A stretch of 64,000 nucleotides of DNA from positions 2,790,001 through 2,854,000 of the forward strand of contig NZ_CP137079.1 in NCBI RefSeq assembly GCF_033170155.1, in the 5' to 3' direction. Below, one piece after another: positions 1 to 8,612 of this stretch. Position 1 is the first letter of the stretch; every line of letters starts with the position of its first letter. A model generated the notes under the pieces. That model worked only from the letters and a program-made list of their open reading frames with translations, was not told the DNA's origin and did no database searches. Source of the DNA: Raineyella sp. W15-4 (GTDB lineage: Bacteria; Actinomycetota; Actinomycetes; Propionibacteriales; Propionibacteriaceae). The position numbers were made by a program, and so were the translations under genes.

Positions 1-276
1 CGATGCCGACAGCACCTCCGTCGCCCGGCCCAACAGCTCCAGCGGCGACTCCGGCGGATCGTCGATCGCCGCCAGCACCGACCGGACCGTGGCGATCGAC
101 AGCCCACCCGGCCCGACCAGCGCCCGGATCAGCCGCAGCCGAGACAGATGACTCTCGTCGTACTGAGCCTGGGTGGCCGAGGTCAACCGGCCGGCCGGCA
201 GCAGCCCCTCCCGCAGGTAGTACTTGATCGTCGCCGTGGGGACCGCACTGCGACGGGACAACTCGGAGATGCGCAC
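1..276 (-). CDS. MerR-family transcriptional regulator (partial, runs off the left edge)
   Basis: The visible 92 residues are the N-terminal half of a MerR regulator. They start with a GTG giving V-R-I-S-E-L and continue into the typical winged helix: SRRSAVPTATIKYYLREGLL, then YDESHLSRLRLIRAL. The gene is divergent from the DUF4188 gene at 378, and a strong inverted repeat lies between the two starts. It therefore probably controls that gene and itself. The effector domain lies outside the window, so the ligand is unknown. Confidence 0.85.
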   Translation of the reverse strand, partial: MRISELSRRSAVPTATIKYYLREGLLPAGRLTSATQAQYDESHLSRLRLIRALVGPGGLSIATVRSVLAAIDDPPESPLELLGRATEVLSAS

Positions 277-323
277 CGGACTCCTTGCCTGATCGGTCGG
301 ACTTGTCCGACGGGCTGGACAGT

Positions 324-349
324 ACTACTCTCCAATATTAGGGAGTAGT
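324..349. promoter_or_regulatory. Inverted repeat, probable MerR operator
   Basis: ACTACTC (324-330) and GAGTAGT (343-349) form perfect 7-bp arms around 12 bp that include CCAATATTAGG. It is the only AT-rich, dyad-symmetric stretch between the divergent merR and DUF4188 starts. MerR proteins typically bind such dyads inside promoters with long spacers. Assignment to this regulator is by position only. Confidence 0.65.
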
Positions 350-377
350 GATATCCAAGATACCCGAGGAGTCCACC

Positions 378-857
378 ATGGCCGTGACCAACCGGGGTCG
401 GATGACCCACGACCACGACGGCGAACTCGTCGTCTTCCTGATCGGCATGACCATCAACGCCTGGTGGCGGCCAGACCGCTGGCTGCCGGTCTTCCTGGCG
501 ATGCCCCGGATGATCCGGGAGCTGTCCCGGGACCGGGACTCCGGACTGCTCGGCTACCGGCTGGTCTTCGACCTGCGCGGGCCGTGGCTGGTGCAGTACT
601 GGAACAGCCTGGACAAGCTGTACGCCTACGCCAGTGACCCACGGGCCACCCATCGCCCGGCCTGGGCGGCCTACAACCGCCGCGCCCGCACCGCGAAGGG
701 TGCAGTGGGCGTGTGGCACGAGACCTTTCCGGTCACCCACGCGGAGTCGGTCTACGTCAACACGCCCCTGCAGGGACTCGCCAGGGCGACCGGCATCCGC
801 CCGGTCACTGCACGCCTCGACACCGCCCGGCAGCGGATCACCGAGACCTCGGGCTGA
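378..857 (+). CDS. DUF4188 (monooxygenase-like) protein
   Basis: 159 residues. It looks like the DUF4188 family of small ferredoxin-fold, monooxygenase-like proteins: the segments GMTINAWWRPDRWLPVF, GLLGYRLVFDLRGPWLVQYW and VYVNTPLQGLARA match the family pattern. The ATG at 378 is chosen because GAGGAG lies nine bases upstream; an in-frame start at 348 has no such site and falls inside the operator dyad. The gene is divergent from a MerR regulator, a common arrangement for this family. The biochemical activity is not established, so I assign only the family. Confidence 0.8.
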   Translation: MAVTNRGRMTHDHDGELVVFLIGMTINAWWRPDRWLPVFLAMPRMIRELSRDRDSGLLGYRLVFDLRGPWLVQYWNSLDKLYAYASDPRATHRPAWAAYNRRARTAKGAVGVWHETFPVTHAESVYVNTPLQGLARATGIRPVTARLDTARQRITETSG

Positions 858-1272
858 CGCCCCGACTGTCGATCCCGCCGGCGCCGAACCGTGAGACAGC
901 CGCGTCGGCTCCTGTCAGCGCGGCCACGGCCACGACGTAGACGACGAGGTCGCGCGCATCGAAGGCGGAGCCGAGGAGGAGGAACGCCGGTGGGAAGCGG
1001 GCGCCGACGGCCAGCGGAACGCCGGTGAGCTGGAACAGTTCGACGACGATGCACCACACGGCGGCAAGTCCGCCGACGGTGAGCAGTCGCAGGCGCGGCG
1101 CGAGGACGACGATCGCCAGGTACGCGGCGGCGGCGTACAGGGCGTCGCCGGCGATGTCGGTGACGATGCTGCCGGGCAGCAGCAGGTGGGTCAGCAGTCC
1201 TGCCGCGATGACCACCAGGAGGGCGAGCGCCGCACCGATCCGCCGGCGGCCACGTCGCCGGGCATCACTCAT
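838..1272 (-). CDS. DUF2809 family membrane protein
   Basis: 144 residues with four or more hydrophobic segments (ALALLVVIAAGLLTHLLL; ALYAAAAYLAIVVLAPRL; LAAVWCIVVELFQLTGVPL; DLVVYVVAVAALTGADA). The pattern WCIVVELFQLTGVP and the late ARDLVVY fit the DUF2809 family of small integral membrane proteins of unknown function. The ATG at 1272 overlaps the end of the upstream histidine kinase gene by 8 bp (ATGAGTGA), so the gene is probably translationally coupled as the third member of the two-component operon. Confidence 0.75.
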   Translation of the reverse strand: MSDARRRGRRRIGAALALLVVIAAGLLTHLLLPGSIVTDIAGDALYAAAAYLAIVVLAPRLRLLTVGGLAAVWCIVVELFQLTGVPLAVGARFPPAFLLLGSAFDARDLVVYVVAVAALTGADAAVSRFGAGGIDSRGVSPRSR

Positions 1273-2452
1273 GCGCCCGGCCGATCCATCCGACCGACGG
1301 GGCGCCACCCGCGGTGTGCGCGATAGCTCGGGGCAGCACGATGTCCACCCGGAACCCGTCGTGTACGTGCGTCGCCCGCACTTCCCCGCCGTGCGCCTCC
1401 ACGATGCCCTGGACGATGGCCAGCCCGAGCCCGGCGCCGGATCCCGGCGACTGCGGACCGGGCATCCGTGCCAGGCTCCCCCGCCAGCCCACGTCGAACA
1501 TCCGTTCGAGGTCGGATGGGGCCACTCCTCCGCCGGCATCCTTCACGCTGAAGGCAACTTGGTCGTCATCGAGTCGGTGGGTGGAGACGAGCACCTCCGA
1601 ATGCTCGGGTGCATAGCGGATGCTGTTGGACAACAGGTTGGTGATTACCCGGGTCAGCGCCCGAGGGTCTGCCAGCACCAGGTCATCGGCCATCCCGCCA
1701 TGCGTCACCCGGATGCCGCGCAGCGCCGCGAGCGGACGGATGTCCGCCACGGCATCCGAGGCGAGGTCGACGAGCACCACCGGCTCGGGGCACAGGCGCA
1801 GGGTCCCACTGTGGATCTTCGACAGTTCGAAGAGGTCGTCGACCATCAGGTTCACCCGGTCGACCTGGAGGCGGATCTGCCGGATGTACTCGAGAGGATC
1901 GTCGACGAGGCCTTCCTCGAGTGCCTCAGCCATCACCCGCATCCCGGTCAGCGGCGTGCGCAGATCGTGGGAGACCCACGCCACGAGCTGACGACGAGAG
2001 GCGTCGAGACGCTCGACGTCGGCCCGGGCGGCGGCCAGTCGCTCGGAGGCGTCCGCCAGCTGAGCTCCCAGCTCGTTGAACTCCCGCCATCCGTCGACCC
2101 TCGCCTCGACGACGTCACCGTCCCCGATCCTCCTGGCCGACTCGCTCAGCGTGGCCATCGCCATCCGGGTGGCACGTACGGTGAACCAGGCGGCCATCAG
2201 GCTGAACGTCGTCGACACGACGATGACCCAGATCAGCACCAGCAGATCGTGGCGGGAGAAGTACATCTCCGCAGCGATCACCACGGTCGAACACACGATC
2301 GACGCGATGGCGGCAACGACGACCACGACCAGCTGCCGGCCCAACGAGCCTCGCCGGTCGATCCGGAGCACGAGAAGGGCAAGGCCCGTCACGCCGGCGG
2401 TGCAGCCCAACGCGGTCAGCCCGATCAGCAGGAGGTCGGCCGGGTTCAGCAT
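1265..2452 (-). CDS. Sensor histidine kinase (HAMP, HisKA, HATPase)
   Basis: 395 residues starting MLNPADLL. Three hydrophobic helices (about 7-29, 41-62, 68-91) precede a HAMP-like linker. The H-box WVSHDLRTPLTG puts the phospho-accepting histidine at about residue 162. The N-box NLLSNSIRYAPEHS, a DAGGGV G1 box and GAGLGLAIVQG G2 box complete the kinase. There is almost no extracellular loop, so sensing is probably within the membrane. The start at 2452 overlaps the response regulator stop by 7 bp (GGATGCTGA), which shows coupling. An in-frame start further upstream would lie deep inside the regulator gene and is unlikely. Confidence 0.93.
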   Translation of the reverse strand: MLNPADLLLIGLTALGCTAGVTGLALLVLRIDRRGSLGRQLVVVVVAAIASIVCSTVVIAAEMYFSRHDLLVLIWVIVVSTTFSLMAAWFTVRATRMAMATLSESARRIGDGDVVEARVDGWREFNELGAQLADASERLAAARADVERLDASRRQLVAWVSHDLRTPLTGMRVMAEALEEGLVDDPLEYIRQIRLQVDRVNLMVDDLFELSKIHSGTLRLCPEPVVLVDLASDAVADIRPLAALRGIRVTHGGMADDLVLADPRALTRVITNLLSNSIRYAPEHSEVLVSTHRLDDDQVAFSVKDAGGGVAPSDLERMFDVGWRGSLARMPGPQSPGSGAGLGLAIVQGIVEAHGGEVRATHVHDGFRVDIVLPRAIAHTAGGAPSVGWIGRAHE

Positions 2453-3234
2453 CCGGCACCCCCTTTCACGGTGAAGCGGTAGCCGGCGCCCCACTCGGTG
2501 AGGAGGAACCGCGGTTCACCCGGATCACGCTCGATCTTCTGGCGCAACCGGCGCACATGGACAGTGACCGTCGACGCCTCCCCGAAGTTCCACCCCCATA
2601 CCTCGTGCAGGATCTCCGTACGGGACAGGACCCGCTCGGGGTTCTTCAGCAGGAAGGTGAACAGCTCGTACTCGCGTCCGGTGAGGACGATCTCCCGACC
2701 GTCCCGCGCGATGCTCCGCAGCGTGGGATCGATCCTGAAGGGGCCGACCTGGAACGGGGAGAGGGAGGCTGATACGCCGCGGCTGCGTCGCAGCAGCGCG
2801 ACCATCCGCAGCAGGAGCTCGCGCAGGGCGAAAGGTTTGGCGATGTAGTCGTCGGCCCCGCGCTCGAGACCGCCGATCCGCGCCCCGACCGAGTCGAGTG
2901 CGGTCAGCATGATGATCGGCACCTGTGAGTTGGTCCGCACCTGGGCGCACAGCTCGTCACCACTGACCCCGGGCAGGACCCGATCCAGGATGACCAGATC
3001 GGGGACGATGTCCTGCAAGGCCCGGCTCGCGGCCGCGCCGTCCCCGAACTGGCTCACCGCGTACCCGTGCACCCGCAGGTAGTCCGCGACGACCTGCCGG
3101 ACCGTGGGGTCATCCTCCACGATCATCACCCTCGCGCCCCGCCCGACGTCGTCCGGCCGCGGGGAGCCGGTCCCGGCGGGCCGGGAGACGAGCGTACGCT
3201 GCGGCGTCCGCCGCGTCCCGTCTGCTCCGTCCAC
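2446..3234 (-). CDS. OmpR-family response regulator
   Basis: The receiver domain has the acidic pair in VMIVEDD, the phospho-accepting aspartate at about residue 84 (VILDRVLPG) and the conserved lysine at about 133 (AKPF). A winged-helix output domain follows (LTGREYELFTFLLKNPERVLSRTEIL … VTVHVRRLRQKIE … GAGYRF). The partner kinase overlaps downstream. The first 36 residues before VMIVEDD look unlike the family, so the real start may be the GTG at 3129 or ATG at 3126, with the gene then about 105 bp shorter. The divergent lipoprotein gene at 3416 is a possible target, inferred from position only. Confidence 0.9.
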   Translation of the reverse strand: MDGADGTRRTPQRTLVSRPAGTGSPRPDDVGRGARVMIVEDDPTVRQVVADYLRVHGYAVSQFGDGAAASRALQDIVPDLVILDRVLPGVSGDELCAQVRTNSQVPIIMLTALDSVGARIGGLERGADDYIAKPFALRELLLRMVALLRRSRGVSASLSPFQVGPFRIDPTLRSIARDGREIVLTGREYELFTFLLKNPERVLSRTEILHEVWGWNFGEASTVTVHVRRLRQKIERDPGEPRFLLTEWGAGYRFTVKGGAGC

Positions 3235-3415
3235 GTCACGATGCTAGTCGCACGGCGGACGCCTGCACCGTCCGAGATCTTACGGTCCAGAAATATCTCC
3301 CCTCCTCAGGGTGGCGGACTCCTAGCGTCACAGGTGTCGGACGTCCCGGCGGCCCCTCCCCGGCCCGTCGACACTGCCTGCCGACCCGAAGAACCGACGA
3401 CAAGGAGCTCCCCCC

Positions 3416-3874
3416 ATGCGACTCAACCTTCCCCTCGGTGCCGCCGCCACGGTCATCGCCCTCGCCTTGGCCGGATGCGCCACGACATCCGATACCGCGC
3501 GTTCGGGCTCGACGCCTTCTACCGCCGCGGCATCGTCCATGTCCACCATGTCCACCGCCGGTCAGGCGGCCACCAGTCGTACCGGCGCCTTCCAGGGCCG
3601 CAACGGCAAGACCGTCGCGGGGACCGTGGAGATCGGCCAGGGCATGGTCGTGCTCGCGGGTTTCTCCTCCGACGAGGGCCCCGATCTGCACATCTACCTG
3701 ACCAACGGCGACCAGGAGAATGACATCGCCGCGGGCAAGGAACTCGGCTCGATCGCCTTCGACAAGACGTCCCAGACGTTCTCGCTCTCCGGGCTGGACG
3801 CGGCAGGATTCAGCACGGTCGTGATCCACTGCGACAAGGCGAAGGCGGTCTTCGGCGCCGCCACGTTGAAGTGA
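3416..3874 (+). CDS. Lipoprotein with DM13 domain
   Basis: 152 residues. The signal peptide ends in a lipobox (ALALAGC, Cys21), followed by a Ser/Thr-rich linker and a DM13-type domain from about residue 55. Matching patterns are FQGRNGKTVAGTVEI, FSSDEGPDLHIYLTNG and the late VVIHCDKAKAVFG with the conserved Cys. DM13 domains are suspected redox or electron-transfer modules of secreted proteins. AAGGAG lies just upstream of the ATG. The stop overlaps the DoxX-like gene (TGATG), so the two are an operon and may act together at the membrane. Confidence 0.88.
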   Translation: MRLNLPLGAAATVIALALAGCATTSDTARSGSTPSTAAASSMSTMSTAGQAATSRTGAFQGRNGKTVAGTVEIGQGMVVLAGFSSDEGPDLHIYLTNGDQENDIAAGKELGSIAFDKTSQTFSLSGLDAAGFSTVVIHCDKAKAVFGAATLK

Positions 3875-4353
3875 TGAGGATCAGAGAAACCGCGGCCCTC
3901 GGCACCCCGCTCGCGGTGGGGGTGGCGAGGGTCGTCCTCGGAGCACTGTGGCTGCGCGAGGGGATCGTGAAGTACCACGCCCATTTCGGTGCCGCGGACA
4001 TCCTGCTCGTCGTCGGGAGCACCGAATCCAACACCCGGGTGTCCGACGCGTTCCGTACCTTCGCTGCGGTCGTGCTGGCCGGCTGGCCGGGCCTCTTCGG
4101 CTTCGCCGTCCCCCTCCTGGAGACCGGCCTGGGGGTCGCGCTGATCCTGGGCATCCTCAGCCTGCCGGCCGCGTTCGGCTCGGTGGCCACCCTGATGTTC
4201 TACTGGAGCGCCGACCAGCTCATCGCCCAGTATCCGGTGATGGTGCTGCTGTCTGTGGTGGTGCTCACCTGGCCCGTCGCCGCCGGACGATTCTCGGCGA
4301 CCCCGCTCGTGGGACGGATCCTGCGACCACCACGGGACACTCAGAGCGGCTGA
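3874..4353 (+). CDS. DoxX-like integral membrane protein
   Basis: 159 residues with four hydrophobic helices; the N-terminal VARVVLGALWLREGIVKYH is the usual DoxX/DoxD opening helix with its R/E pair. The family is poorly characterised; members are linked to redox processes at the membrane. The ATG at 3874 overlaps the preceding stop codon (TGATG); a GTG one codon earlier (3871) is an alternative. The 3' end overlaps the convergent MarR gene by 13 bp. Confidence 0.8.
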   Translation: MRIRETAALGTPLAVGVARVVLGALWLREGIVKYHAHFGAADILLVVGSTESNTRVSDAFRTFAAVVLAGWPGLFGFAVPLLETGLGVALILGILSLPAAFGSVATLMFYWSADQLIAQYPVMVLLSVVVLTWPVAAGRFSATPLVGRILRPPRDTQSG

Positions 4354-4844
4354 CTGGGCCGCTCGAGTTCACCGGCCAAGGCCCGCAGCAGATCGGCGAG
4401 CTGGGCCGCGTCGCCGGTCGGCAGGACCGCCAGGATCCGCCGCTCCGCTGTGAGCAGGTCGACCAGCGCCCCGTCGACGGTCGCCAGGCCGGCCGGGGTC
4501 AGGCTGACCACGACGCCCCGCCCGTCATGTGGGTCGGGGCCGCGGCGGACCAGCCCGCGGGCGGCGAGCCGGTCGATCCGGTTGGTCATCGTGCCGGAGG
4601 TGACCATCGTCTCCTGCAGCAGCCGGCCCGGGGACAGCTGGTAGGAATCGCCCGAGCGGCGCAGGGCGGCCAGCACGTCGAACTCCCAGGAGACGATGTC
4701 GTGCAGGGCGAAGGCGGCGCTGCGCGCATGGTCCAGCTGCTTGGCGACCCTGGTGACCCGGCTCAGCACCTGCATCGGCGCGAGGTCGAGGTCGGGACGC
4801 TCGCGACTCCAGTCGGCAATGAGCCGATCAACCTCGTCCTGCAT
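4341..4844 (-). CDS. MarR-family transcriptional regulator
   Basis: 167 residues with a winged helix: WEFDVLAALRRSG, LSPGRLLQETMVTSGTMTNRIDRLAARGLV, then the wing RGPDPHDGRGVVVSLTPAG. This is the canonical MarR DNA-binding core with flanking dimerisation helices. Its ATG at 4844 lies inside the last codons of ispE (17-bp overlap), so it is probably cotranscribed with the isoprenoid gene; there is no sign of functional linkage. It converges on the DoxX-like gene. Confidence 0.9.
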   Translation of the reverse strand: MQDEVDRLIADWSRERPDLDLAPMQVLSRVTRVAKQLDHARSAAFALHDIVSWEFDVLAALRRSGDSYQLSPGRLLQETMVTSGTMTNRIDRLAARGLVRRGPDPHDGRGVVVSLTPAGLATVDGALVDLLTAERRILAVLPTGDAAQLADLLRALAGELERPSQPL

Positions 4845-5817
4845 GCAGGAATCCTACCGATGCGGGTGCCCGGACGACATAGACGTCCCGCGCAGGATGG
4901 ACGTCCGGCCCGGGCCGGCGATCCTGCCCGGCCGACCGATCCCGCAGTTCCGCGGCGATCCCGGCCGCCTGCGCGGCGTCCCGGGCGAGGAAGGCACAGG
5001 TCGGCCCCGAGCCGGACACCATCCGGCCGACCGCTCCGGCCTCGGTCCCGGCCGCCAGGATCACCGCCAGCTCGGGGCGCAACGCCACGGCCGGTTCGGC
5101 GAGGTCGTTGCGCAGCGCCGCCCCGAGGGCAACCGGGTCGCCTTCCACCAGAGCGGCCAGCAGGCCCTCGGGAACGGCCGGCGCCGGCACCGTCTCCGGC
5201 GGGTGGAGTTCGTCGAACCGGCGGAACACGGCCGGGGTCGACAGTCCGTCGGGGGAGGTCACCAGGACCCAGTGGAAGGTGTGGTCGACCCGGACCGGGG
5301 TGAGTCGCTCCCCCCGGCCGTGGCCGATCGCGGTGCCGCCGAGCAGGGTGAACGGCACATCGCTGCCCAGCAGGGCCGCCAGCTCCAGCAACGCCTCGGA
5401 GGGCAGACCGAGTCCCCACAGCCGGTCGCAGGCCAGCAGCGCGGCAGCCGCGTCCGCGGACCCGCCGGCCATCCCGCCGGCCACCGGGATCCCCTTGGTG
5501 ATCTCGAGGTGGGCGCCGCACCGCGGGACGTACGTCTCGGCGAGCAACCGGGCAGCCCGGACGGCCAGGTTGTCCTCGGGAGCGCCGACCAGGTCGGCGC
5601 CGCGGCCGCGCACGGCGACGGTGACCACGCCGGCGGGAGCCTCGGTCGCCCGCAGCTCGTCGGCCAGGGAGACCGACTGGAAGACGGTGGCGAGGTCGTG
5701 GAACCCGTCCGGGCGACGCGGCCCCACGCAGAGCGCGAGGTTGATCTTGCCGGGCACCCGGACCCGTACGCCGTCCGGTCGCGCCTGCGTCGAGGGGGTG
5801 GCGAGCGGCTCAGCCAT
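4828..5817 (-). CDS. ispE: 4-diphosphocytidyl-2-C-methyl-D-erythritol kinase
   Basis: 329 residues, GHMP kinase fold. It phosphorylates the 2-hydroxyl of CDP-methylerythritol in the non-mevalonate (MEP) isoprenoid pathway. The N-terminal [12 protein letters not shown] carries the catalytic lysine, and the glycine-rich ATP loop is [18 protein letters not shown] with the catalytic Asp in [25 protein letters not shown] is also typical. The start overlaps the end of rsmA by 8 bp, the conserved actinobacterial order (tatD–rpf–rsmA–ispE). Confidence 0.96.
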   Translation of the reverse strand: MAEPLATPSTQARPDGVRVRVPGKINLALCVGPRRPDGFHDLATVFQSVSLADELRATEAPAGVVTVAVRGRGADLVGAPEDNLAVRAARLLAETYVPRCGAHLEITKGIPVAGGMAGGSADAAAALLACDRLWGLGLPSEALLELAALLGSDVPFTLLGGTAIGHGRGERLTPVRVDHTFHWVLVTSPDGLSTPAVFRRFDELHPPETVPAPAVPEGLLAALVEGDPVALGAALRNDLAEPAVALRPELAVILAAGTEAGAVGRMVSGSGPTCAFLARDAAQAAGIAAELRDRSAGQDRRPGPDVHPARDVYVVRAPASVGFLHAGRG

Positions 5818-6757
5818 CCGCGGGCACCCGCTCGGCGATGGCGGCGAAGTCGGCCACGGTGAGGGTCTCCCCGCGCGAGGTCGGGTCGATCCCGGCCGCC
5901 TGCAGCGCGGCGCTCGCCGCAGCCGAGGAGCCGAACAGGCCGGCCAGGGCGGCCCGCAGCATCTTGCGGCGCTGGCCGAAGGCGGCGTCGATGACCGCGA
6001 AGACCTGTTCCCGGGTGGCGGAGGTCGGCGGGGCGGGCCGGCGGGTGATCCGCACCAGCCCGGAGTCGACGTTCGGCACCGGCCAGAAGACGGTCGGTGG
6101 CACGCTGCCCACCCGGGTGGCCTCGGCGTACCAGGCCACCTTGGCGCTGGGGATGCCGTACGTCCGCGATCCCGGCCCGGCGACCAGCCGGTCCGCGACC
6201 TCCGCCTGCACCATCACCAGCCCGCGCTCGATCGTGGGGAACAGTGCCAGCAGGTGCAGGATCACCGGGACGGAGACGTTGTACGGCAGGTTGGCGACCA
6301 GGGCGGTCGGCGCCGGCCCGGGCAGCTCGGTGACGGTGAGGGCGTCGGCGACGACGAGGGTGAACCGGTCGGCCTGCTGTGGGGCCCGTTCGGCCACCGT
6401 CCGCGGCAGCCGGCCGGCGAGCAGCTCGTCGATCTCGATCGCGGTGACCGAGCCGGCGGCCTCGAGCAGGCCGAGGGTCAGTGACCCGAGCCCCGGGCCG
6501 ACCTCGACGACCCGGTCGTCGGGCCACAGCTCCGCCAGTGCGACGATCCGCCGGACGGTGTTCGCGTCGGTGACGAAGTTCTGCCCGCGCGTCTTGGTCG
6601 GCCGCAACGCCAGCTCCGCGGCGAGGGCCCGCACCGTGCTGGGATCCAGCAGCGCCGGCCCGGTGCGCGCCGGGTCCTGCGCACGCGGCGCTGTGTTCTC
6701 GTCCGGTTCACCCACGGGTGCGTACGTTATCAGCGAAGTCGGACCGGCGGATGCCAT
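5810..6757 (-). CDS. rsmA: 16S rRNA (adenine(1518)-N6/adenine(1519)-N6) dimethyltransferase
   Basis: 315 residues. It dimethylates the two adjacent adenosines in helix 45 of 16S rRNA during small-subunit maturation. Family marks are RGQNFVTD near residue 60, the SAM-binding [16 protein letters not shown], the acidic AIEIDELL, and the catalytic [10 protein letters not shown]. The C-terminal [13 protein letters not shown] and [15 protein letters not shown] follow. About 50 extra N-terminal residues precede the usual family start, so a later start is possible. Confidence 0.96.
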   Translation of the reverse strand: MASAGPTSLITYAPVGEPDENTAPRAQDPARTGPALLDPSTVRALAAELALRPTKTRGQNFVTDANTVRRIVALAELWPDDRVVEVGPGLGSLTLGLLEAAGSVTAIEIDELLAGRLPRTVAERAPQQADRFTLVVADALTVTELPGPAPTALVANLPYNVSVPVILHLLALFPTIERGLVMVQAEVADRLVAGPGSRTYGIPSAKVAWYAEATRVGSVPPTVFWPVPNVDSGLVRITRRPAPPTSATREQVFAVIDAAFGQRRKMLRAALAGLFGSSAAASAALQAAGIDPTSRGETLTVADFAAIAERVPADG

Positions 6758-6781
6758 CCGACGATCGGTCCGGTCGGACCG

Positions 6782-7186
6782 TCACCGCGACGTCGTCCCC
6801 ACGACCGTGATGGCACACCGCGGTCCCGGTGCAGAGGCCAAGCGACGATCCGCCGTCAGGAGAGGACACTGAAGCTGCTCGGCCAGCGCCACGTACGTTG
6901 CATCGTACGGACTGACGTTCGCGCGCAGCTCGTAGGCCCGGGGCATGAACGGCAACACCGGATAACGATCCGCAGGCAGTGCGACCAGATCGTCAAGGGC
7001 ATCGGAGAACCGGCCGGCGGTCATCGTCCTGGCCAGCCAGCGACGTCGCAACACCGAGACGACCTCGACGTCGGCCAGGTCCGGAACGCTGAGGTCGTGG
7101 CCGCGCACAAGGTCCCGGGCGAGAACACCGTCCTCGCCGTCATCGCCGACGACGTTCGCCAGGACCGACGCGTCGACGACGATCAC
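6782..7186 (-). CDS. vapC: VapC-type PIN-domain toxin
   Basis: 134 residues of PIN-domain RNase. The first acidic residue is in IVVDASVLANVV, the second set in DLSVPDLADVEVVSVLRR, and the C-terminal acidic cluster in SPYDATYVALAEQLQCPLLTADRRLA. VapC toxins cleave RNA and are neutralised by the cognate antitoxin. Its start overlaps the antitoxin stop by 4 bp (ATGA), the usual coupling. The pair sits between rpf and rsmA, which are adjacent in most actinobacteria, so it looks inserted into a core cluster. Confidence 0.92.
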   Translation of the reverse strand: MIVVDASVLANVVGDDGEDGVLARDLVRGHDLSVPDLADVEVVSVLRRRWLARTMTAGRFSDALDDLVALPADRYPVLPFMPRAYELRANVSPYDATYVALAEQLQCPLLTADRRLASAPGPRCAITVVGTTSR

Positions 7187-7413
7187 CGCCGATCCCGTTC
7201 GGCGGCCAGGTCTTCCAGTGCCTGTTCCAGACCGACACGACCGCCGTGCCGCGTGGCGATCCGAGCGAGCACCTCGTCCATCGTGGGACGTTCGGCGAGT
7301 CGGCTCAGTTCTCCGAGCAGGTACTGCTGGAGGGACTGTCCGTGCTCTTCGGCACGGGCCTGCAACCGTGCGTGAACACCCTCCGGGACATCACGGATCA
7401 ACACGTTCGGCAT
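7183..7413 (-). CDS. vapB: VapB/FitA-type antitoxin
   Basis: 76 residues with an N-terminal ribbon-helix-helix: MPNVLIRDVPEGVHARLQAR, then AEEHGQSLQQYLLGELSRLAE. The C-terminal half is the charged toxin-binding tail. The ATG at 7413 lies inside an almost perfect 25-bp palindrome, suggesting the antitoxin represses its own promoter at the start codon. The downstream toxin overlaps by 4 bp. Confidence 0.9.
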   Translation of the reverse strand: MPNVLIRDVPEGVHARLQARAEEHGQSLQQYLLGELSRLAERPTMDEVLARIATRHGGRVGLEQALEDLAAERDRR

Positions 7414-7434
7414 GCTTACATTATGCAAGCATGC
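7410..7434. promoter_or_regulatory. vapBC autoregulatory operator (25-bp palindrome)
   Basis: The stretch GCATGCTT…AAGCATGC is symmetric about base 7422, with 11 of 12 base pairs matching; only 7418/7426 fails. It includes the vapB start codon, so repressor binding would block both transcription and initiation. This arrangement implies a very short or leaderless transcript. Confidence 0.75.
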
Positions 7435-7447
7435 CGGCGGAAAAGGA

Positions 7448-8431
7448 TCAGCGCAGGCCGAGCTTCGCGGTGCAGGCGGGCCAGGCGCCCCAGCCCTGGG
7501 CGGCCTGGACCTTGGTCGCGATGGCGATCTGCGTCGCCTTGCTGGCGTCGCTCGGCAGGCCGCTGCCGCCGTACGCCCGCCAGGTGGAGACGTTGAACTG
7601 CAGGCCGCCGTAGTAGCCGTTGCCGGTGTTGATCGACCAGTTGCCACCGGACTCGCACTGGGCGATCTGGTCCCACACCCCGGCCGGGGCGGAGCTGCTG
7701 GTGGTCGACTTGGTGGCGGTGGTCGACTTGGTGCTGGTCGACTTGCTGGTCGTGGTCGACTTCGCCGTGGTGGTCGCCTTCGCCGTAGCCGTGGCAGCCG
7801 GCTTCGGGGTGGGCTTCGGCTCCGGCTTGGGGGCCCGGGTGATGGTGACCTTGAGACCGTCGGTCAGCACGGTGGTGAGCCCCGGGTCGACCTTGTCGCC
7901 GTCACCGAGGGTGATCTTCTGCTCCTTGAGCAGGTCGTCGACCGTACGGGTGGTCGAGACCACCTGCAGGTTCTTGCCGTCGACGTCGATCTCGACCTTC
8001 TTGGGCGTCTCGACGCTGAACGACAGACCGTCGCGACCGATGGTGCTGGACCGGCTGGTCGAGACCAGCGCGTTGGCGTCGGTCAGCTGGAGCATCGAGA
8101 GCACCTGGTCGACCGAGGTGGCGGTGGTCCAGATGGTGCGCCCCTGGCCGTCGATGGTGACGGTCACCGGGCGGGCGTACTGGACCGAGATCTGCTCGCC
8201 CTCGGCCAGGCCGGAGTCGGCGGACGGCGCGACGACGTCGTGCTCGCCCAGGGTGATGCCCTTGGCGGACAGCGCCTGGCCGACGGTGCCGGCGTACGTG
8301 CGGAACTGGGTGGGCGTCCCGTCCAGGGACACCGTGACGGTCTTGGCGAGGGCCTCGTTGATGCCCACCGTTCCCAGCCCGAGCGTCAGCACGGTGCCGG
8401 TGGCGATGACGGCGATGGTCTTCTTCTGCAC
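7448..8431 (-). CDS. rpf: Resuscitation-promoting factor (DUF348 repeats, transglycosylase-like domain)
   Basis: 327 residues from a GTG at 8431 (V-Q-K-K-T-I-A), preceded by GGGAG. After a signal or anchor helix ([19 protein letters not shown]) come three DUF348 units, then a Lys/Pro/Thr/Ser linker, then the Rpf catalytic domain. That domain contains [13 protein letters not shown] with the catalytic Glu, followed by [17 protein letters not shown]. Rpf proteins cleave peptidoglycan and help wake dormant cells. Unlike RpfB, no G5 domain is visible between DUF348 and the catalytic domain; the low-complexity linker takes its place. The gene lies downstream of tatD, as is usual. Confidence 0.94.
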   Translation of the reverse strand: MQKKTIAVIATGTVLTLGLGTVGINEALAKTVTVSLDGTPTQFRTYAGTVGQALSAKGITLGEHDVVAPSADSGLAEGEQISVQYARPVTVTIDGQGRTIWTTATSVDQVLSMLQLTDANALVSTSRSSTIGRDGLSFSVETPKKVEIDVDGKNLQVVSTTRTVDDLLKEQKITLGDGDKVDPGLTTVLTDGLKVTITRAPKPEPKPTPKPAATATAKATTTAKSTTTSKSTSTKSTTATKSTTSSSAPAGVWDQIAQCESGGNWSINTGNGYYGGLQFNVSTWRAYGGSGLPSDASKATQIAIATKVQAAQGWGAWPACTAKLGLR

Positions 8432-8612
8432 GAAGGTGTTCTCCCGCTCGGCTGTCGGGCGCTGGGCGCCCACATCTGGCAACGTCACGGAACGATAACG
8501 TCGAGACCTGCTCGTGACCAAATCGGCCGACCGCCGCGGCGCCCCCGAGGGGACCGGACCGGCTCCGTCCAGGTACCGGCGACCGTGTTCCACCATGGAG
8601 TGTCTCCCCTTG

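Noticed and set aside
1025-2482. 485-codon frame opposite the histidine kinase
   Set aside because: Antisense artefact of high GC; the minus-strand kinase has complete motifs.
8432-8612. c-di-AMP (ydaO-type) riboswitch upstream of rpf
   Set aside because: Such elements precede some actinobacterial rpf genes, but I could not find the expected conserved blocks in this 181-bp gap.
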